From: Ruegeria sp. ANG-R
GTDB taxonomy: Bacteria > Pseudomonadota > Alphaproteobacteria > Rhodobacterales > Rhodobacteraceae
DNA: 64,000 nucleotides
Direction of reading: 5' to 3'
Assembly (NCBI RefSeq): GCF_000813985.1
Contig: NZ_JWLJ01000002.1
Span: 186,001-250,000, forward strand
In this document: piece after piece, positions 31,575 to 41,368 of the stretch
Layout: every line of letters starts with the position of its first letter
How positions within the stretch are numbered: position 1 is the stretch's first letter
The notes under the pieces: model-generated
Told to the model about the DNA's origin: nothing
Database searches by the model: none
The model's input: the letters and a program-made list of their open reading frames with translations, nothing else
Program-made: the position numbers and the translations under genes

Positions 31575-32056
31575 CCCTGCGGCGCCTCGGGGATCGAGGC
31601 GGACAGGGCCTCGCGCCATGTATCGAGCCGATCCGCCAGTTCCACATCCTGCAGCGCCAGAATGCCTGCGGCCATCAGCCCTGCATTCGCCCCCCCGGCC
31701 GATCCGATGGCCATGGTTGCTACCGGAAACCCTTTCGGCATCTGCACGATGGAATACAGCGAATCCACCCCAGACAGAGCTCGGGTCTGCACCGGGACAC
31801 CGATCACCGGCACGCGTGTTTTGGAAGCCATCATGCCCGGTAGATGCGCCGCGCCGCCTGCGCCGGCGATGATGACCTGCAGGCCACGGGCAACAGCGGT
31901 TTTACCGTAGTCCCAAAGGCGATCCGGGGTACGGTGGGCTGAGACGATGCGTGCCTCATACGCGATGCCCAGCTCATCCAGAATATCGGCGGCCTCCTTC
32001 ATCGTGGGCCAGTCCGACTGGCTGCCCATGATGATCCCTACTTTCACATCGCTCAT
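31571..32056 (-). CDS. purE: N5-carboxyaminoimidazole ribonucleotide mutase
   Basis: 161 residues from [19 protein letters not shown]; the frame extends 15 codons further but homologs start here. Signatures are [26 protein letters not shown] and GVPVQT, with [17 protein letters not shown]. This is class I PurE, which moves the carboxyl group of N5-CAIR to form CAIR. It leads the purE-dehydrogenase-purK operon. Confidence 0.97.
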   Translation of the reverse strand: MSDVKVGIIMGSQSDWPTMKEAADILDELGIAYEARIVSAHRTPDRLWDYGKTAVARGLQVIIAGAGGAAHLPGMMASKTRVPVIGVPVQTRALSGVDSLYSIVQMPKGFPVATMAIGSAGGANAGLMAAGILALQDVELADRLDTWREALSASIPEAPQG

Positions 32057-32133
32057 AGCCTCAGTGCCCCTGCCATCGGAAAGAGCGCGCACTATAGCCA
32101 AATCCGCTTATGTGGCAATGCGGTACACGCGTT

Positions 32134-32358
32134 TCAGGCGATGATATCGGGGGTCAATCGGTCTTCGATCAGACGAATAATGTCTTTGAGGCGCAGTTTC
32201 TGCTTTTTCAGCCGTTTGATCGTCAACTGGTCCGAGGTCCCCTTGGCCTGCAGCGCCTCGATCGCTTCGTCCAGATCGCGGTGCTGGCGGCGAAAGACCT
32301 CTAACTCCACCCGCAGGACTTCATCGGTTTTCATTGAAAGATCGGTGGGCGCGTTCAT
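32134..32358 (-). CDS. YdcH family (DUF465) small helical protein
   Basis: 74 residues from the ATG at MNAPTDLSMKTDEVL. The body is one helical hairpin, LRVELEVFRRQHRDLDEAIEALQAKG...TIKRLKKQKLRLKDIIRLIED, the DUF465/YdcH pattern. The function is unknown. It is divergent from the Hsp20 gene and lies 77 bases upstream of purE on the same strand. Confidence 0.85.
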   Translation of the reverse strand: MNAPTDLSMKTDEVLRVELEVFRRQHRDLDEAIEALQAKGTSDQLTIKRLKKQKLRLKDIIRLIEDRLTPDIIA

Positions 32359-32425
32359 GGGCGACTCAGTGTTACAAGTGGTGCTTTCCACACAAGATAG
32401 TGTGTCAGGGTTTATCCGGCCAGAC

Positions 32426-32454
32426 CTTGTGGACATCCCCGTATCTTCCCATAT
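32426..32454 (+). promoter_or_regulatory. Putative heat-shock (RpoH-type) promoter of the Hsp20 operon
   Basis: CTTGTG (32426-32431), 15 bases, then TCCCATAT (32447-32454) resembles the RpoH pattern CTTGAA-N13-15-CCCCATNT. It lies 66 bases before the hsp20 start. The match is by eye. Confidence 0.45.
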
Positions 32455-32519
32455 TCTATACCACGCGGTTGCCACAACGGGGCCGCAGAATACGTCGCTT
32501 TGACAACAAGGACGAACAC

Positions 32520-32933
32520 GTGTCGAAACTTACCTTAGGCTCATACCCGCATCTGTTGGGGTTCGAGCAGTTGGAACGCCTTCTGGAACGGTCTGCAAAG
32601 GCCGGTAACGAAGGATACCCGCCCTATAACATCGAACAGACCTCGGATTTTTCCTATCGCATCACGCTGGCCGTGGCCGGATTTGCGGAAGAGGATCTGT
32701 CGATCACAATCGAGGATCGCCAGTTGGTGATCCGGGGCCGTCAGCGCGACGACAGCGAGGGGCGCATATTCCTGCACCGCGGCATCGCGGCACGCCAGTT
32801 CCAGCGCATGTTTGTGTTGGCTGACGGGGTCGAGGTGGGCGAGGCGATCATGGAGAACGGTCTGTTGCATGTGGACCTGACCCGCGCCGTGCCTGAAACC
32901 GTGGTTCAGACAATCAACATCAAGAAGGGGTAA
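32520..32933 (+). CDS. Hsp20/alpha-crystallin small heat shock protein
   Basis: 137 residues from GTG 32520 (MSKLTLGSYPHLLGF), with AAGGA eight bases upstream. The alpha-crystallin domain spans about 35-125: YPPYNIEQTSDFSYRITLAVAGFAEEDLSITIEDRQLVIRGRQ, IFLHRGIAARQFQRMFVLADGVEV, MENGLLHVDL. The class resembles IbpA/IbpB. It holds unfolding proteins for later refolding. It is followed 5 bases downstream by the DUF1150 gene. Confidence 0.92.
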   Translation: MSKLTLGSYPHLLGFEQLERLLERSAKAGNEGYPPYNIEQTSDFSYRITLAVAGFAEEDLSITIEDRQLVIRGRQRDDSEGRIFLHRGIAARQFQRMFVLADGVEVGEAIMENGLLHVDLTRAVPETVVQTINIKKG

Positions 32934-32938
32934 GAGCA

Positions 32939-33163
32939 ATGAATACACCGATTGAAATCAACGCAGAAGGCACCCGGATCGTTTACGTGAAAGCCGTGGA
33001 TGTGGCGGATTTGCCAAAAGATGTGCGCGAGCAGGCAGGTGATCTGGATCAGCTTTATGCGGTTCACGATTCCGATGGTCAGCAACTGGCTTTGGTGGCC
33101 GACCGCAAGCTGGCCTTTGTGCTGGCGCGTGAACACGACCTGTCTCCGGTGGCCGTTCACTGA
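32939..33163 (+). CDS. DUF1150 family small protein
   Basis: 74 residues. The sequence IVYVKAVDVADLPKDVREQA ... LYAVHDSDGQQLALVADRKLAFVLAREHDL matches DUF1150, a family found beside small heat shock genes in alphaproteobacteria. The function is unknown; co-transcription with Hsp20 suggests a stress role or a partner of the chaperone. Confidence 0.88.
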   Translation: MNTPIEINAEGTRIVYVKAVDVADLPKDVREQAGDLDQLYAVHDSDGQQLALVADRKLAFVLAREHDLSPVAVH

Positions 33164-33253
33164 AACGGTCTCGAAACTCCACGAATTGACGTGACATGCG
33201 CTGTCGCAGCCGCGAAACATCTGAGCCGGTAAGGGGCAAGCAGGAGATCACGT

Positions 33254-34132
33254 ATGAGCTGGTTCGAATTTGACTGGGTAGACGCGTTCAGCGACCGCGC
33301 TTTCGGCGGCAATGGTTGCGCTGTGGTGCACAATGGCGCTGGGCTGTCGGAAGACCTCTGTATGGCATTCGTTCGGGAAACCTCACTGGTCGAGTGCACA
33401 TTTACCGGGCCATCCGAGGTGGCAGATATCCGGGTCCGCTATTTCCTTGCCAGCCGTGAGATTCCCTTTGCCGGACACCCAACCATCGCGACAGTCGCAG
33501 CGATGCGATCGCGTGGTCTGACCAGCGGTGACACGCTGACGCTTGAAACCGGGGCGGGGATTGTGTCGATCCGGCTGGATGCGGACGAGATCGAGATGAC
33601 CCAGATCGCCCCGCAATTCGGCGACCATGTGCCCGCCGATCTGGTTGCCAGTGTCATTGGATTGCCGGAAGAGGCGATTATCGCGCCACCGCAGTTCGTT
33701 TCGACCGGGCTGCCTTTCTGCATCACTGTCTTGCGCGATCACGAGGCACTGCGTGCTGCAAAGCTGGATGTCGCATCACTCGGCAAAATCTCGGAACGAG
33801 CGGGTTTCTCGGGGTCTGACATGGCCGAACCGTTTCTGGTTGCGCTCGACGGCGCAACCGATCTGGGAGATACCTTCTCGCGCCTGTTGATGGCACCGCC
33901 CAGCCCGCCCGAAGACCCGTTCACCGGGTCCGCGACCGGGGCCATGGCGGCATATCTTTGGAAGCACGGTTTGATGGATGCCGAGACATTCATCGCCGAG
34001 CAGGGGCACGATATGGGCCGACCCGGTCAGGCGCGCGTCACTCGGGTCGGACCATCTGACGCCATGACCGGAATCAAGGTCGCAGGGCGCGGTTATGTTC
34101 TGATGCGGGGGCAGGTCGCGCTGTCGGGCTGA
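33254..34132 (+). CDS. PhzF-family isomerase/epimerase-like protein
   Basis: 292 residues with the twin diaminopimelate-epimerase-like fold. DAFSDRAFGGNGCAVV, the general-acid glutamate in VRETSLVE (E42), IPFAGHPTIAT and DPFTGSATGAMAAYLW are PhzF hallmarks. PhzF itself acts in phenazine synthesis, but no other phz genes are nearby, and most family members have unknown substrates. It converges with the sat-cysC gene across a shared hairpin. Confidence 0.88.
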   Translation: MSWFEFDWVDAFSDRAFGGNGCAVVHNGAGLSEDLCMAFVRETSLVECTFTGPSEVADIRVRYFLASREIPFAGHPTIATVAAMRSRGLTSGDTLTLETGAGIVSIRLDADEIEMTQIAPQFGDHVPADLVASVIGLPEEAIIAPPQFVSTGLPFCITVLRDHEALRAAKLDVASLGKISERAGFSGSDMAEPFLVALDGATDLGDTFSRLLMAPPSPPEDPFTGSATGAMAAYLWKHGLMDAETFIAEQGHDMGRPGQARVTRVGPSDAMTGIKVAGRGYVLMRGQVALSG

Positions 34133-34155
34133 AACACGCAATGCAATAAAGCAAA

Positions 34156-34183
34156 GAAGGCCCCCGGTGGGCCGGGAGCCTTC
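34156..34183. terminator. Bidirectional terminator between phzF-like gene and sat-cysC
   Basis: GAAGGC-C-CCCGG pairs with CCGGG-A-GCCTTC around TGGG, an 11-bp stem with one internal mismatch. On the minus strand the hairpin is followed by TTTGCTTTATT, so it suits the sat-cysC transcript best. Confidence 0.75.
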
Positions 34184-34204
34184 TATGCTGGCGAATGATC
34201 GCGG

Positions 34205-35923
34205 TTACGAGGCGGCGATCAGCCCCATGCTTTCCAGTTTCAGCAAGACCTGATGAGCGCAGTGATCGACCTCGACATTCTCGGTCTCGACGCTCAGTTC
34301 CGGGTGTTCAGGCACATCATAGGGGTCTGAAATTCCCGTGAACTCTTTGATCTTGCCCTCTCGTGCCAGCTTGTACAGGCCCTTCCGGTCGCGACGTTCG
34401 CATTCCTCAATGCTGGTCGCCACATGCACTTCGCAGAAGGCGCCGAATTGTTCGATCTCTTCCCGCACAGCGCGCCGGGTGGTAGCGTAAGGCGCAATCG
34501 GGGCGCAGATGGCGATGCCGCCGTTTTTGGTGATCTCGCTGGCGACGTAACCGATGCGGCGGATGTTCAGATCGCGGTGCTCTTTGGAAAAGCCCAGTTC
34601 CGACGACAGGTTCTTACGCACGATATCCCCATCCAGCAGGGTGACCGGACGATCTCCGGTCTCCATAAGCTTGACCATCAAAGCATTGGCGATGGTGGAT
34701 TTGCCCGAACCCGAGAAGCCGGTGAAGAACACCGTAAACCCTTGTTGTGACCGGGGCGGGAAGCGGTTGCGCAACTCCTGCACCACTTCCGGGAACGAGA
34801 ACCATTCAGGGATCTCCAGCCCTTCGCGCAGGCGACGCCGTAGTTCAGTGCCCGAGATGTTCAGGATCGTGACATTGTCCTTGTCCAGAATCTCGTCGTT
34901 GGGCTCATACTGGGCGCGTTCCTGCACATAAACCATGTGTTTGAAATCGACCATTTCAACGCCGATTTCGTCTTGGAATTTGCGGAACAGGTCCTGCGCG
35001 TCGTATGGCCCATAGAAATCCTCACCAGCCGAGTTCTTGCCCGGCCCGGCATGGTCACGTCCCACAATAAAGTGGGTGCAGCCGTGGTTGGCGCGGATCA
35101 ACCCGTGCCAGACGGCCTCGCGAGGGCCGGCCATGCGCATGGCCAGGTTCAACAGCGACATCGACGTGGTCGAGGCCGGGTATTTGTCCAGTACGGCCTC
35201 ATAGCAGCGCACGCGGGTAAAGTGATCGACGTCGCCGGGCTTGGTCATGCCTACGACCGGATGGATCAGCAGGTTGGCCTGCGCCTCTTTCGCGGCGCGG
35301 AAGGTCAGCTCCTGGTGCGCCCGGTGCAACGGATTGCGGGTCTGGAACGCAACGATCCGGCGCCATCCCAGCTTGCGGAAGAAGGCGCGCAGTTCGTTCG
35401 GCGTGTCGCGGCGCGCCTTAAAATCATAATGAACCGGCTGCTGGATGCCGGTGACAGGACCGCCCAGATAGACCTTGCCAGCTACGTTATGCAGATAATT
35501 CACCGCCGGATGCGCATCATCATCGGCACCAAAAACCTTCTCAGCTTCGCGCGCCTTGTCAGGTGTCCAGCGGTCGGTCACGGTCATCGTGCCAAGGATG
35601 ACACCTTCCTGATCGCGCAGGGCGATATCCTGACCCAGTTCGATGGCTGCCGCGAATTCCTCATCGACGTCCAGCGTGATCGGCATCGGCCACAGCGTTC
35701 CGTTGGCAAGGCGCATATTTTCAACCACATTGTCGTAGTCCGCCTCACTCAGAAAGCCTTTCAAAGGATTGAACCCGCCATTCATAAGCAGTTCCAGATC
35801 ACAAATCTGCCGGGGGCTCAGATCCCAGCTGGTCAGGTCTGCAGCTTCGACCTTCAGCTTCAATGCGGATTCGTAAGAAACATAGAGCTCGGGGATCGGG
35901 GCTAGATTGCTTAACATCGTCAT
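34205..35923 (-). CDS. Bifunctional sulfate adenylyltransferase / adenylylsulfate kinase
   Basis: 572 residues. The N-terminal ATP sulfurylase (about 1-385) has QTRNPLHRAH and GRDHAGPG, the two nucleotide-binding motifs of the single-chain (Sat) type rather than CysDN. The C-terminal APS kinase (about 395-572) has the P-loop GFSGSGKST, DGDIVRKNL and an intact IAPYATTRRAVRE region. The enzyme turns sulfate to APS and then PAPS for sulfur assimilation or sulfation. A 200-base spacer upstream shows no riboswitch I can recognise. It is downstream of the cyclase gene on the same strand. Confidence 0.95.
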   Translation of the reverse strand: MTMLSNLAPIPELYVSYESALKLKVEAADLTSWDLSPRQICDLELLMNGGFNPLKGFLSEADYDNVVENMRLANGTLWPMPITLDVDEEFAAAIELGQDIALRDQEGVILGTMTVTDRWTPDKAREAEKVFGADDDAHPAVNYLHNVAGKVYLGGPVTGIQQPVHYDFKARRDTPNELRAFFRKLGWRRIVAFQTRNPLHRAHQELTFRAAKEAQANLLIHPVVGMTKPGDVDHFTRVRCYEAVLDKYPASTTSMSLLNLAMRMAGPREAVWHGLIRANHGCTHFIVGRDHAGPGKNSAGEDFYGPYDAQDLFRKFQDEIGVEMVDFKHMVYVQERAQYEPNDEILDKDNVTILNISGTELRRRLREGLEIPEWFSFPEVVQELRNRFPPRSQQGFTVFFTGFSGSGKSTIANALMVKLMETGDRPVTLLDGDIVRKNLSSELGFSKEHRDLNIRRIGYVASEITKNGGIAICAPIAPYATTRRAVREEIEQFGAFCEVHVATSIEECERRDRKGLYKLAREGKIKEFTGISDPYDVPEHPELSVETENVEVDHCAHQVLLKLESMGLIAAS

Positions 35924-36123
35924 CGGAAATCTCTTGTTACCGTGTTGTTTGCTTTTAATTCAGAGGTGTTGGCGAGGCATGTGCCCCGACCTGAGGATGA
36001 AGTCCATAGACTGACAGAAACAAAGGAGGATATGTGCGGTTTTTTCCCGGAATGGAAAGATTTTCCGGTTTTTGTTTCGGGGTGCTGAAAAAATCCCACG
36101 ACTCCTGATCCTGAAGCCGCATC

Positions 36124-37779
36124 TCAGGCAATCTGTTCCGGTGGCGAGATATGCGAATCCAGCTCGGCTGCGCGCGTGACGGGCAGGGCTGGCACGGGTT
36201 CGGAAACGCCACGCAAATTGAAATCGCGCAGATCGTCGGGATTGCAGTGCAATCCGGCCGCGCTCAACACTGTGTTGGAGACAAGGAGTTCGACGCTCAA
36301 TCCCTTGGTTTCTGCTTCCAGACGACTGGCTACATTTACAGCATCACCGATGATGGTGCGCGGGGCGTGTTTTGCCGCGCCGATTTCACCCAGCACAAGA
36401 TCGCCCAGATGCAGCCCCATACCGATGCGAACAGGCGGGCTGCCTTCTGCGCCGAGCTGCTGATTGAACCTTTCCAGCGCCCGCCCGATGCCCGATGCCG
36501 CCCGCAGACCCGCGCTTGCGGAACTCGCGGCGTCTGCTGTTTCGAACATCGCCAGCAAGCCATCGCCCATGTATTTGTCGACCACACCGCCCTGCGCGGT
36601 GATCGCCGGGACTATCGCGTCAAAGAAACGGTTCAAAAGAAACACGATGTCATAAGGCAGCTGTCCGGTCGTGCGGGCGGTAAATCCGCGCATGTCCAGA
36701 AACAGAACCGCCAATTGCCGCTCCTGCCCCTGACTGGCATGAGCGCGGTCGCGGGCGCCGTCCGGGCGGAAAACCCGAAACACCGTGACCGGATCGGTCG
36801 GGCGCGTCTGGCAGGCCAGACGTGTGCCCTCGGGGGCGCCGACGGCCTTCAGGCTTCGGGCCTCGACCTCGGTGGGAGGGTGCAGTTGATCGGCCCCTTC
36901 TTCAACGACGACACGACAGGTTGTGCAGCGTCCCTTGCCACCACATAGCGCGGTGTGCGGGATTCCATTTGCGCGCGACATTTCCAACAGGGTCATGCCT
37001 TTCTCGGCCACGACTTCGGGCCCATTGACATAGCGTACCCGGACCGAGTGCCTCCGTCGCCATAGCTTGCGCCCGAAATAGATCAGTGCAGTCAGGGCGA
37101 GGGCAACCCAGAACACCATCAGTGCGTTGTCTTTGACGGTGAACAGCAACTGGAATTCCTCTTGCGACGGCCAGTTATAGTGTTCGATATATTGTTCGCG
37201 CAGGTCCGGATCGGCGAAATCCGTCCAGATACGCCGACCTTCGGTAAGAAGACCCGCAAGGGCAAAGCCGGGCACGAATACGGCGACGCCGATCAAATAC
37301 GGCACCAACCTGCGCCACCAGCGGGTCAGCCGCAGCCACATATGCAGCCCGATGCACCCGTGTACCCAGACCAGCAGCAACAGCAGGCTTTGCAACCAGA
37401 TCGCGGTGTTGGGCCACATCAGGATGATGATGTAACCCATTTCGTCATTAACCTCGAAAATCTCATGCGCGTATCGGGTCTGGACCAGATGTGAGAGCAG
37501 CTGCAGCGGAATCAACAGACCCAGAACGACCTGTAGTGCAACGCTGAACGGCATCCTGAGGGTGCGGCGTTGCGCGATCGAGATCAGCGCCAGGCCCATA
37601 TGGAGCAGAAATGCCCCGTAAATCACAATGCTGCCAATAAAATGACGGCTTAGGCTTTTGCGCCCATCTTGCATTCCGTGCAGCAGATCGGTGTCAAATA
37701 AACCAAGGCCGATATTGATGAAATGAAAGAACGCAAAGACAAACAGCACAAGGCCACTTGCGATTCTGAGCCGGCTCAT
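36124..37779 (-). CDS. Membrane heme-b-like / [2Fe-2S] ferredoxin / class III adenylate cyclase fusion (CyaC-like)
   Basis: 551 residues from ATG 37779 (an upstream TTG would add ten). Residues 5-236 hold about six membrane helices with histidines at 19, 34, 46, 60, 97, 105, 140 and 146, resembling the diheme anchor of succinate dehydrogenases. Residues 246-335 are a plant-type ferredoxin with C279, C285, C288 and C323 in the [2Fe-2S] spacing. Residues 355-545 are a class III cyclase with both metal aspartates (D362, D406), adenine-selecting K402 and T475, and transition-state N482 and R486, so it should be active and make cAMP. From memory, a related Sinorhizobium protein, CyaC, senses quinone redox state. 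The gene is 102 bases after the RES gene. Confidence 0.88.
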   Translation of the reverse strand: MSRLRIASGLVLFVFAFFHFINIGLGLFDTDLLHGMQDGRKSLSRHFIGSIVIYGAFLLHMGLALISIAQRRTLRMPFSVALQVVLGLLIPLQLLSHLVQTRYAHEIFEVNDEMGYIIILMWPNTAIWLQSLLLLLVWVHGCIGLHMWLRLTRWWRRLVPYLIGVAVFVPGFALAGLLTEGRRIWTDFADPDLREQYIEHYNWPSQEEFQLLFTVKDNALMVFWVALALTALIYFGRKLWRRRHSVRVRYVNGPEVVAEKGMTLLEMSRANGIPHTALCGGKGRCTTCRVVVEEGADQLHPPTEVEARSLKAVGAPEGTRLACQTRPTDPVTVFRVFRPDGARDRAHASQGQERQLAVLFLDMRGFTARTTGQLPYDIVFLLNRFFDAIVPAITAQGGVVDKYMGDGLLAMFETADAASSASAGLRAASGIGRALERFNQQLGAEGSPPVRIGMGLHLGDLVLGEIGAAKHAPRTIIGDAVNVASRLEAETKGLSVELLVSNTVLSAAGLHCNPDDLRDFNLRGVSEPVPALPVTRAAELDSHISPPEQIA

Positions 37780-37881
37780 CCATCCGCCGCGCCAAAGAGC
37801 GTTGTCCAAAAGCTTACCTGTTCTTCGCGTTGCCTGAGTCGATCCTGATATGGTGTCGGGCGCCGGTCAAGGCGGGTGTGC

Positions 37882-38340
37882 TCAGCTTTCAGGGAGCCAG
37901 TCCTGCGCGGCGCTTACGGATCGTATCAACGCGGGTTCGGCCCTGAACAGCACAAGATGGCTGAGTTCGGACCTCGAACGTGAGCTGTATAGCAGCCCGT
38001 CGGCGCCGATTGCACGCGCCTCATCCGAGAAATGCCACGTCGGAGATGCGGCGCCGGTTGCTCGCAGATTCTGCCAGATGACAGAGGCAGAGGCCCGACC
38101 CCGTAAATCCAACAACTGCGCCTTTGATATCTGAAACTGCTGAATCACCCGCGCTGGATCATTTCGCGAAACATAGCGTCGAATGGCAACCCCGGCCCCT
38201 TCGGCGCTCAGTGACGCATAGAGCGCGAATTGACCGGAATGATGGAACCGGCCTTCGGGCGCGCGGGCAGGGGCCAGTGGATCGCTTAGTTGGGTGTGGA
38301 ACAGAATTCTCCAGACCGGGCCGGAGAATTCTGTGATCAT
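37882..38340 (-). CDS. RES-domain protein, probably lacking the catalytic glutamate
   Basis: 152 residues from the ATG one base after the trxB stop. RES domains are NAD+ phosphorylase/ADP-ribosyltransferase-like toxins. Here GRFHHSGQFALYASLS supplies R31 and Y41, but the glutamate normally 11 residues after that tyrosine (A..E motif) is A52 (AGVAIRRYV). The usual Xre/DUF2384 antitoxin gene is absent on both sides. It is translationally linked to trxB. A changed or lost activity is therefore likely, and it is probably not a free-standing toxin. Confidence 0.72.
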   Translation of the reverse strand: MITEFSGPVWRILFHTQLSDPLAPARAPEGRFHHSGQFALYASLSAEGAGVAIRRYVSRNDPARVIQQFQISKAQLLDLRGRASASVIWQNLRATGAASPTWHFSDEARAIGADGLLYSSRSRSELSHLVLFRAEPALIRSVSAAQDWLPES

Positions 38341-38341
38341 C

Positions 38342-40011
<1,670 letters not shown>

Positions 40012-40130
40012 ACCTGTTCCGAGATTGATCCACGGCACAGGGTGGCAGCATCGCCGCCACGGCCAAGGACAAAGCCCAACTTAATAAAATCTGCATGATG
40101 CCCCCACACTTGCAGTAATCGTTAACCATT

Positions 40131-40913
40131 CTACGCTGTCAAAGCGTCAATTTCACCATCTCCAGCTCTTGGCAAGAGCAACGGCCCAAAATCGTTCAGC
40201 GATTCGATATGTGAGAATAGATTCAGATAGATCGAACGCAAAGAGTGACTGATCATGCGCACTGCATTCACGCCCGGGTGATAGGTCTCGAACTGCAGAC
40301 CGTCGACACGGATTACCGAATGTCTTGCAACGCAAATGTGAAACAGCTCAACCGGTGTTGGCGGCAGGGTTTCCACAACACTCATTCCATCCTGAAACTC
40401 GCTGACAGGTGTCAGGATGGGTTGCCCGTCATTCAGGTGGCGCATGTGCGCGGGGGTGCCAAGCAGGCGCGCTGCAGGTCCTGTGATGACACCCGACATC
40501 GGTTTTTGCATACCGAACGTATCGGCCATGATTCTTGTAAGCGGCCGGGTGCGCCCGCGCGTATCCTCGCGTCCGGGGATCAATGTGACGGACCCTTTCC
40601 AAAGCACTGTCTCGGACGAGCCGTCCTGCGTGAGAACGTCATCACCGGGCAGCAGGTCTTCAATGGCCATCGGGCCATGCGGTGTCTCGACCAGCGAACC
40701 GCGTGTGAAAGCGCAGAACGCATCTTCGAACATTGGTAAAGCAGGTGCGATATGGCGGGTCTGCGAAATATCCCCGTTTTTCAGCAGAGAACATACCTCG
40801 TAACGTCGAAGCTGGGCCTTTTGTGTTGTCGTCGGACGAGGCGTATCGCGCAGCAGCGCAGATGTCTCGACCGCGTTTCTGGCAGCGCGGGCCAGAGAAT
40901 TTGGAATAGTCAT
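40131..40913 (-). CDS. Hint-domain (Hedgehog/intein-like) protein
   Basis: 260 residues. The Hint_2 domain runs from C67 (CAFTRGSLVETPHGPMAIEDLLPGDDVLTQDG) to about 220, ending HSVIRVDGLQFETYHPGVNAV. Such domains can self-cleave at the first cysteine. In this type the part before C67 is short and unlike known adhesins or toxins, and there is no obvious C-terminal intein junction. I recall many similar stand-alone proteins in Rhodobacterales, with unknown function. It lies downstream of a hairpin-rich spacer on the same strand as the small ORF at 41240. Confidence 0.82.
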   Translation of the reverse strand: MTIPNSLARAARNAVETSALLRDTPRPTTTQKAQLRRYEVCSLLKNGDISQTRHIAPALPMFEDAFCAFTRGSLVETPHGPMAIEDLLPGDDVLTQDGSSETVLWKGSVTLIPGREDTRGRTRPLTRIMADTFGMQKPMSGVITGPAARLLGTPAHMRHLNDGQPILTPVSEFQDGMSVVETLPPTPVELFHICVARHSVIRVDGLQFETYHPGVNAVRMISHSLRSIYLNLFSHIESLNDFGPLLLPRAGDGEIDALTA

Positions 40914-41100
40914 AATATTCCGTCCCCTCTAAATTCCGTCCAGACGGGTTGAACCCCCGTGCAGTCCCGCCAGACGGCCTTGTTCTTTGCCTTTAAACAA
41001 AGGGGCAAACACAGATTGGTTGCCGCAAGTGCGCGGCGCCAACAAAGTAAACGTCAGTGTTTTGGCCAAGTTCTTGACCCCCCAGACAAACTCGTAAACC

Positions 41101-41226
41101 GCAGGCTGCAATTGCCTGCACACACACGCTCCGAAACCTGACCGCGATCCTGATCGCGACCACACATACCGGACCGGAGCATCATCCAGTATGTGTTGTG
41201 CCCGTTGAGACCGGCAGCTGGTCTCA
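41101..41226. ncRNA. Cluster of four inverted repeats, possible structured RNA or leader
   Basis: The hairpins are GCAGGC...GCCTGC (41101-41119), CGCGATC-CT-GATCGCG (41143-41158), ACACATAC...GTATGTGT (41162-41196) and TGAGACC...GGTCTCA (41206-41226). All are exact. It is upstream of the Hint gene on the minus strand. The second dyad has too short a loop for RNA and may be a protein-binding site. An RNA product is only inferred. Confidence 0.3.
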
Positions 41227-41239
41227 TGGGGTTGCTGTG

Positions 41240-41368
41240 TCAGCGTCTTGCCGCCAGACGGCGTGCAACTCTGACAGAGTGACTTGAAACCCGCTTCCAG
41301 GGCATTTCCGGTTCCTGATCTCTGACAGCCGCGAAAACGGCACTGAGAAAGCGTGATTTCGATTTCAT
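41240..41368 (-). CDS. Small basic ORF, 42 aa, unknown
   Basis: The ATG at 41368 follows AGGA by eight bases. The product begins MKSKSRFLSAVFAAVRDQ, contains MPWKR and ends RVARRLAARR; it is short, basic and amphipathic with no membrane segment. I do not recognise it with certainty. It lies 326 bases upstream of the Hint gene on the same strand. The ribosome site and clean start support it; its length and lack of known homologs leave doubt. Confidence 0.4.
   Translation of the reverse strand: MKSKSRFLSAVFAAVRDQEPEMPWKRVSSHSVRVARRLAARR

Noticed and set aside
37882..38340. Complete RES/Xre toxin-antitoxin module
   Set aside because: No antitoxin gene lies on either side, and the RES active-site glutamate is replaced.
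40131..40913. Intein or contact-dependent toxin carrying the Hint domain
   Set aside because: There is no host protein interrupted by it and no toxin domain downstream, so it is treated as a stand-alone Hint protein.
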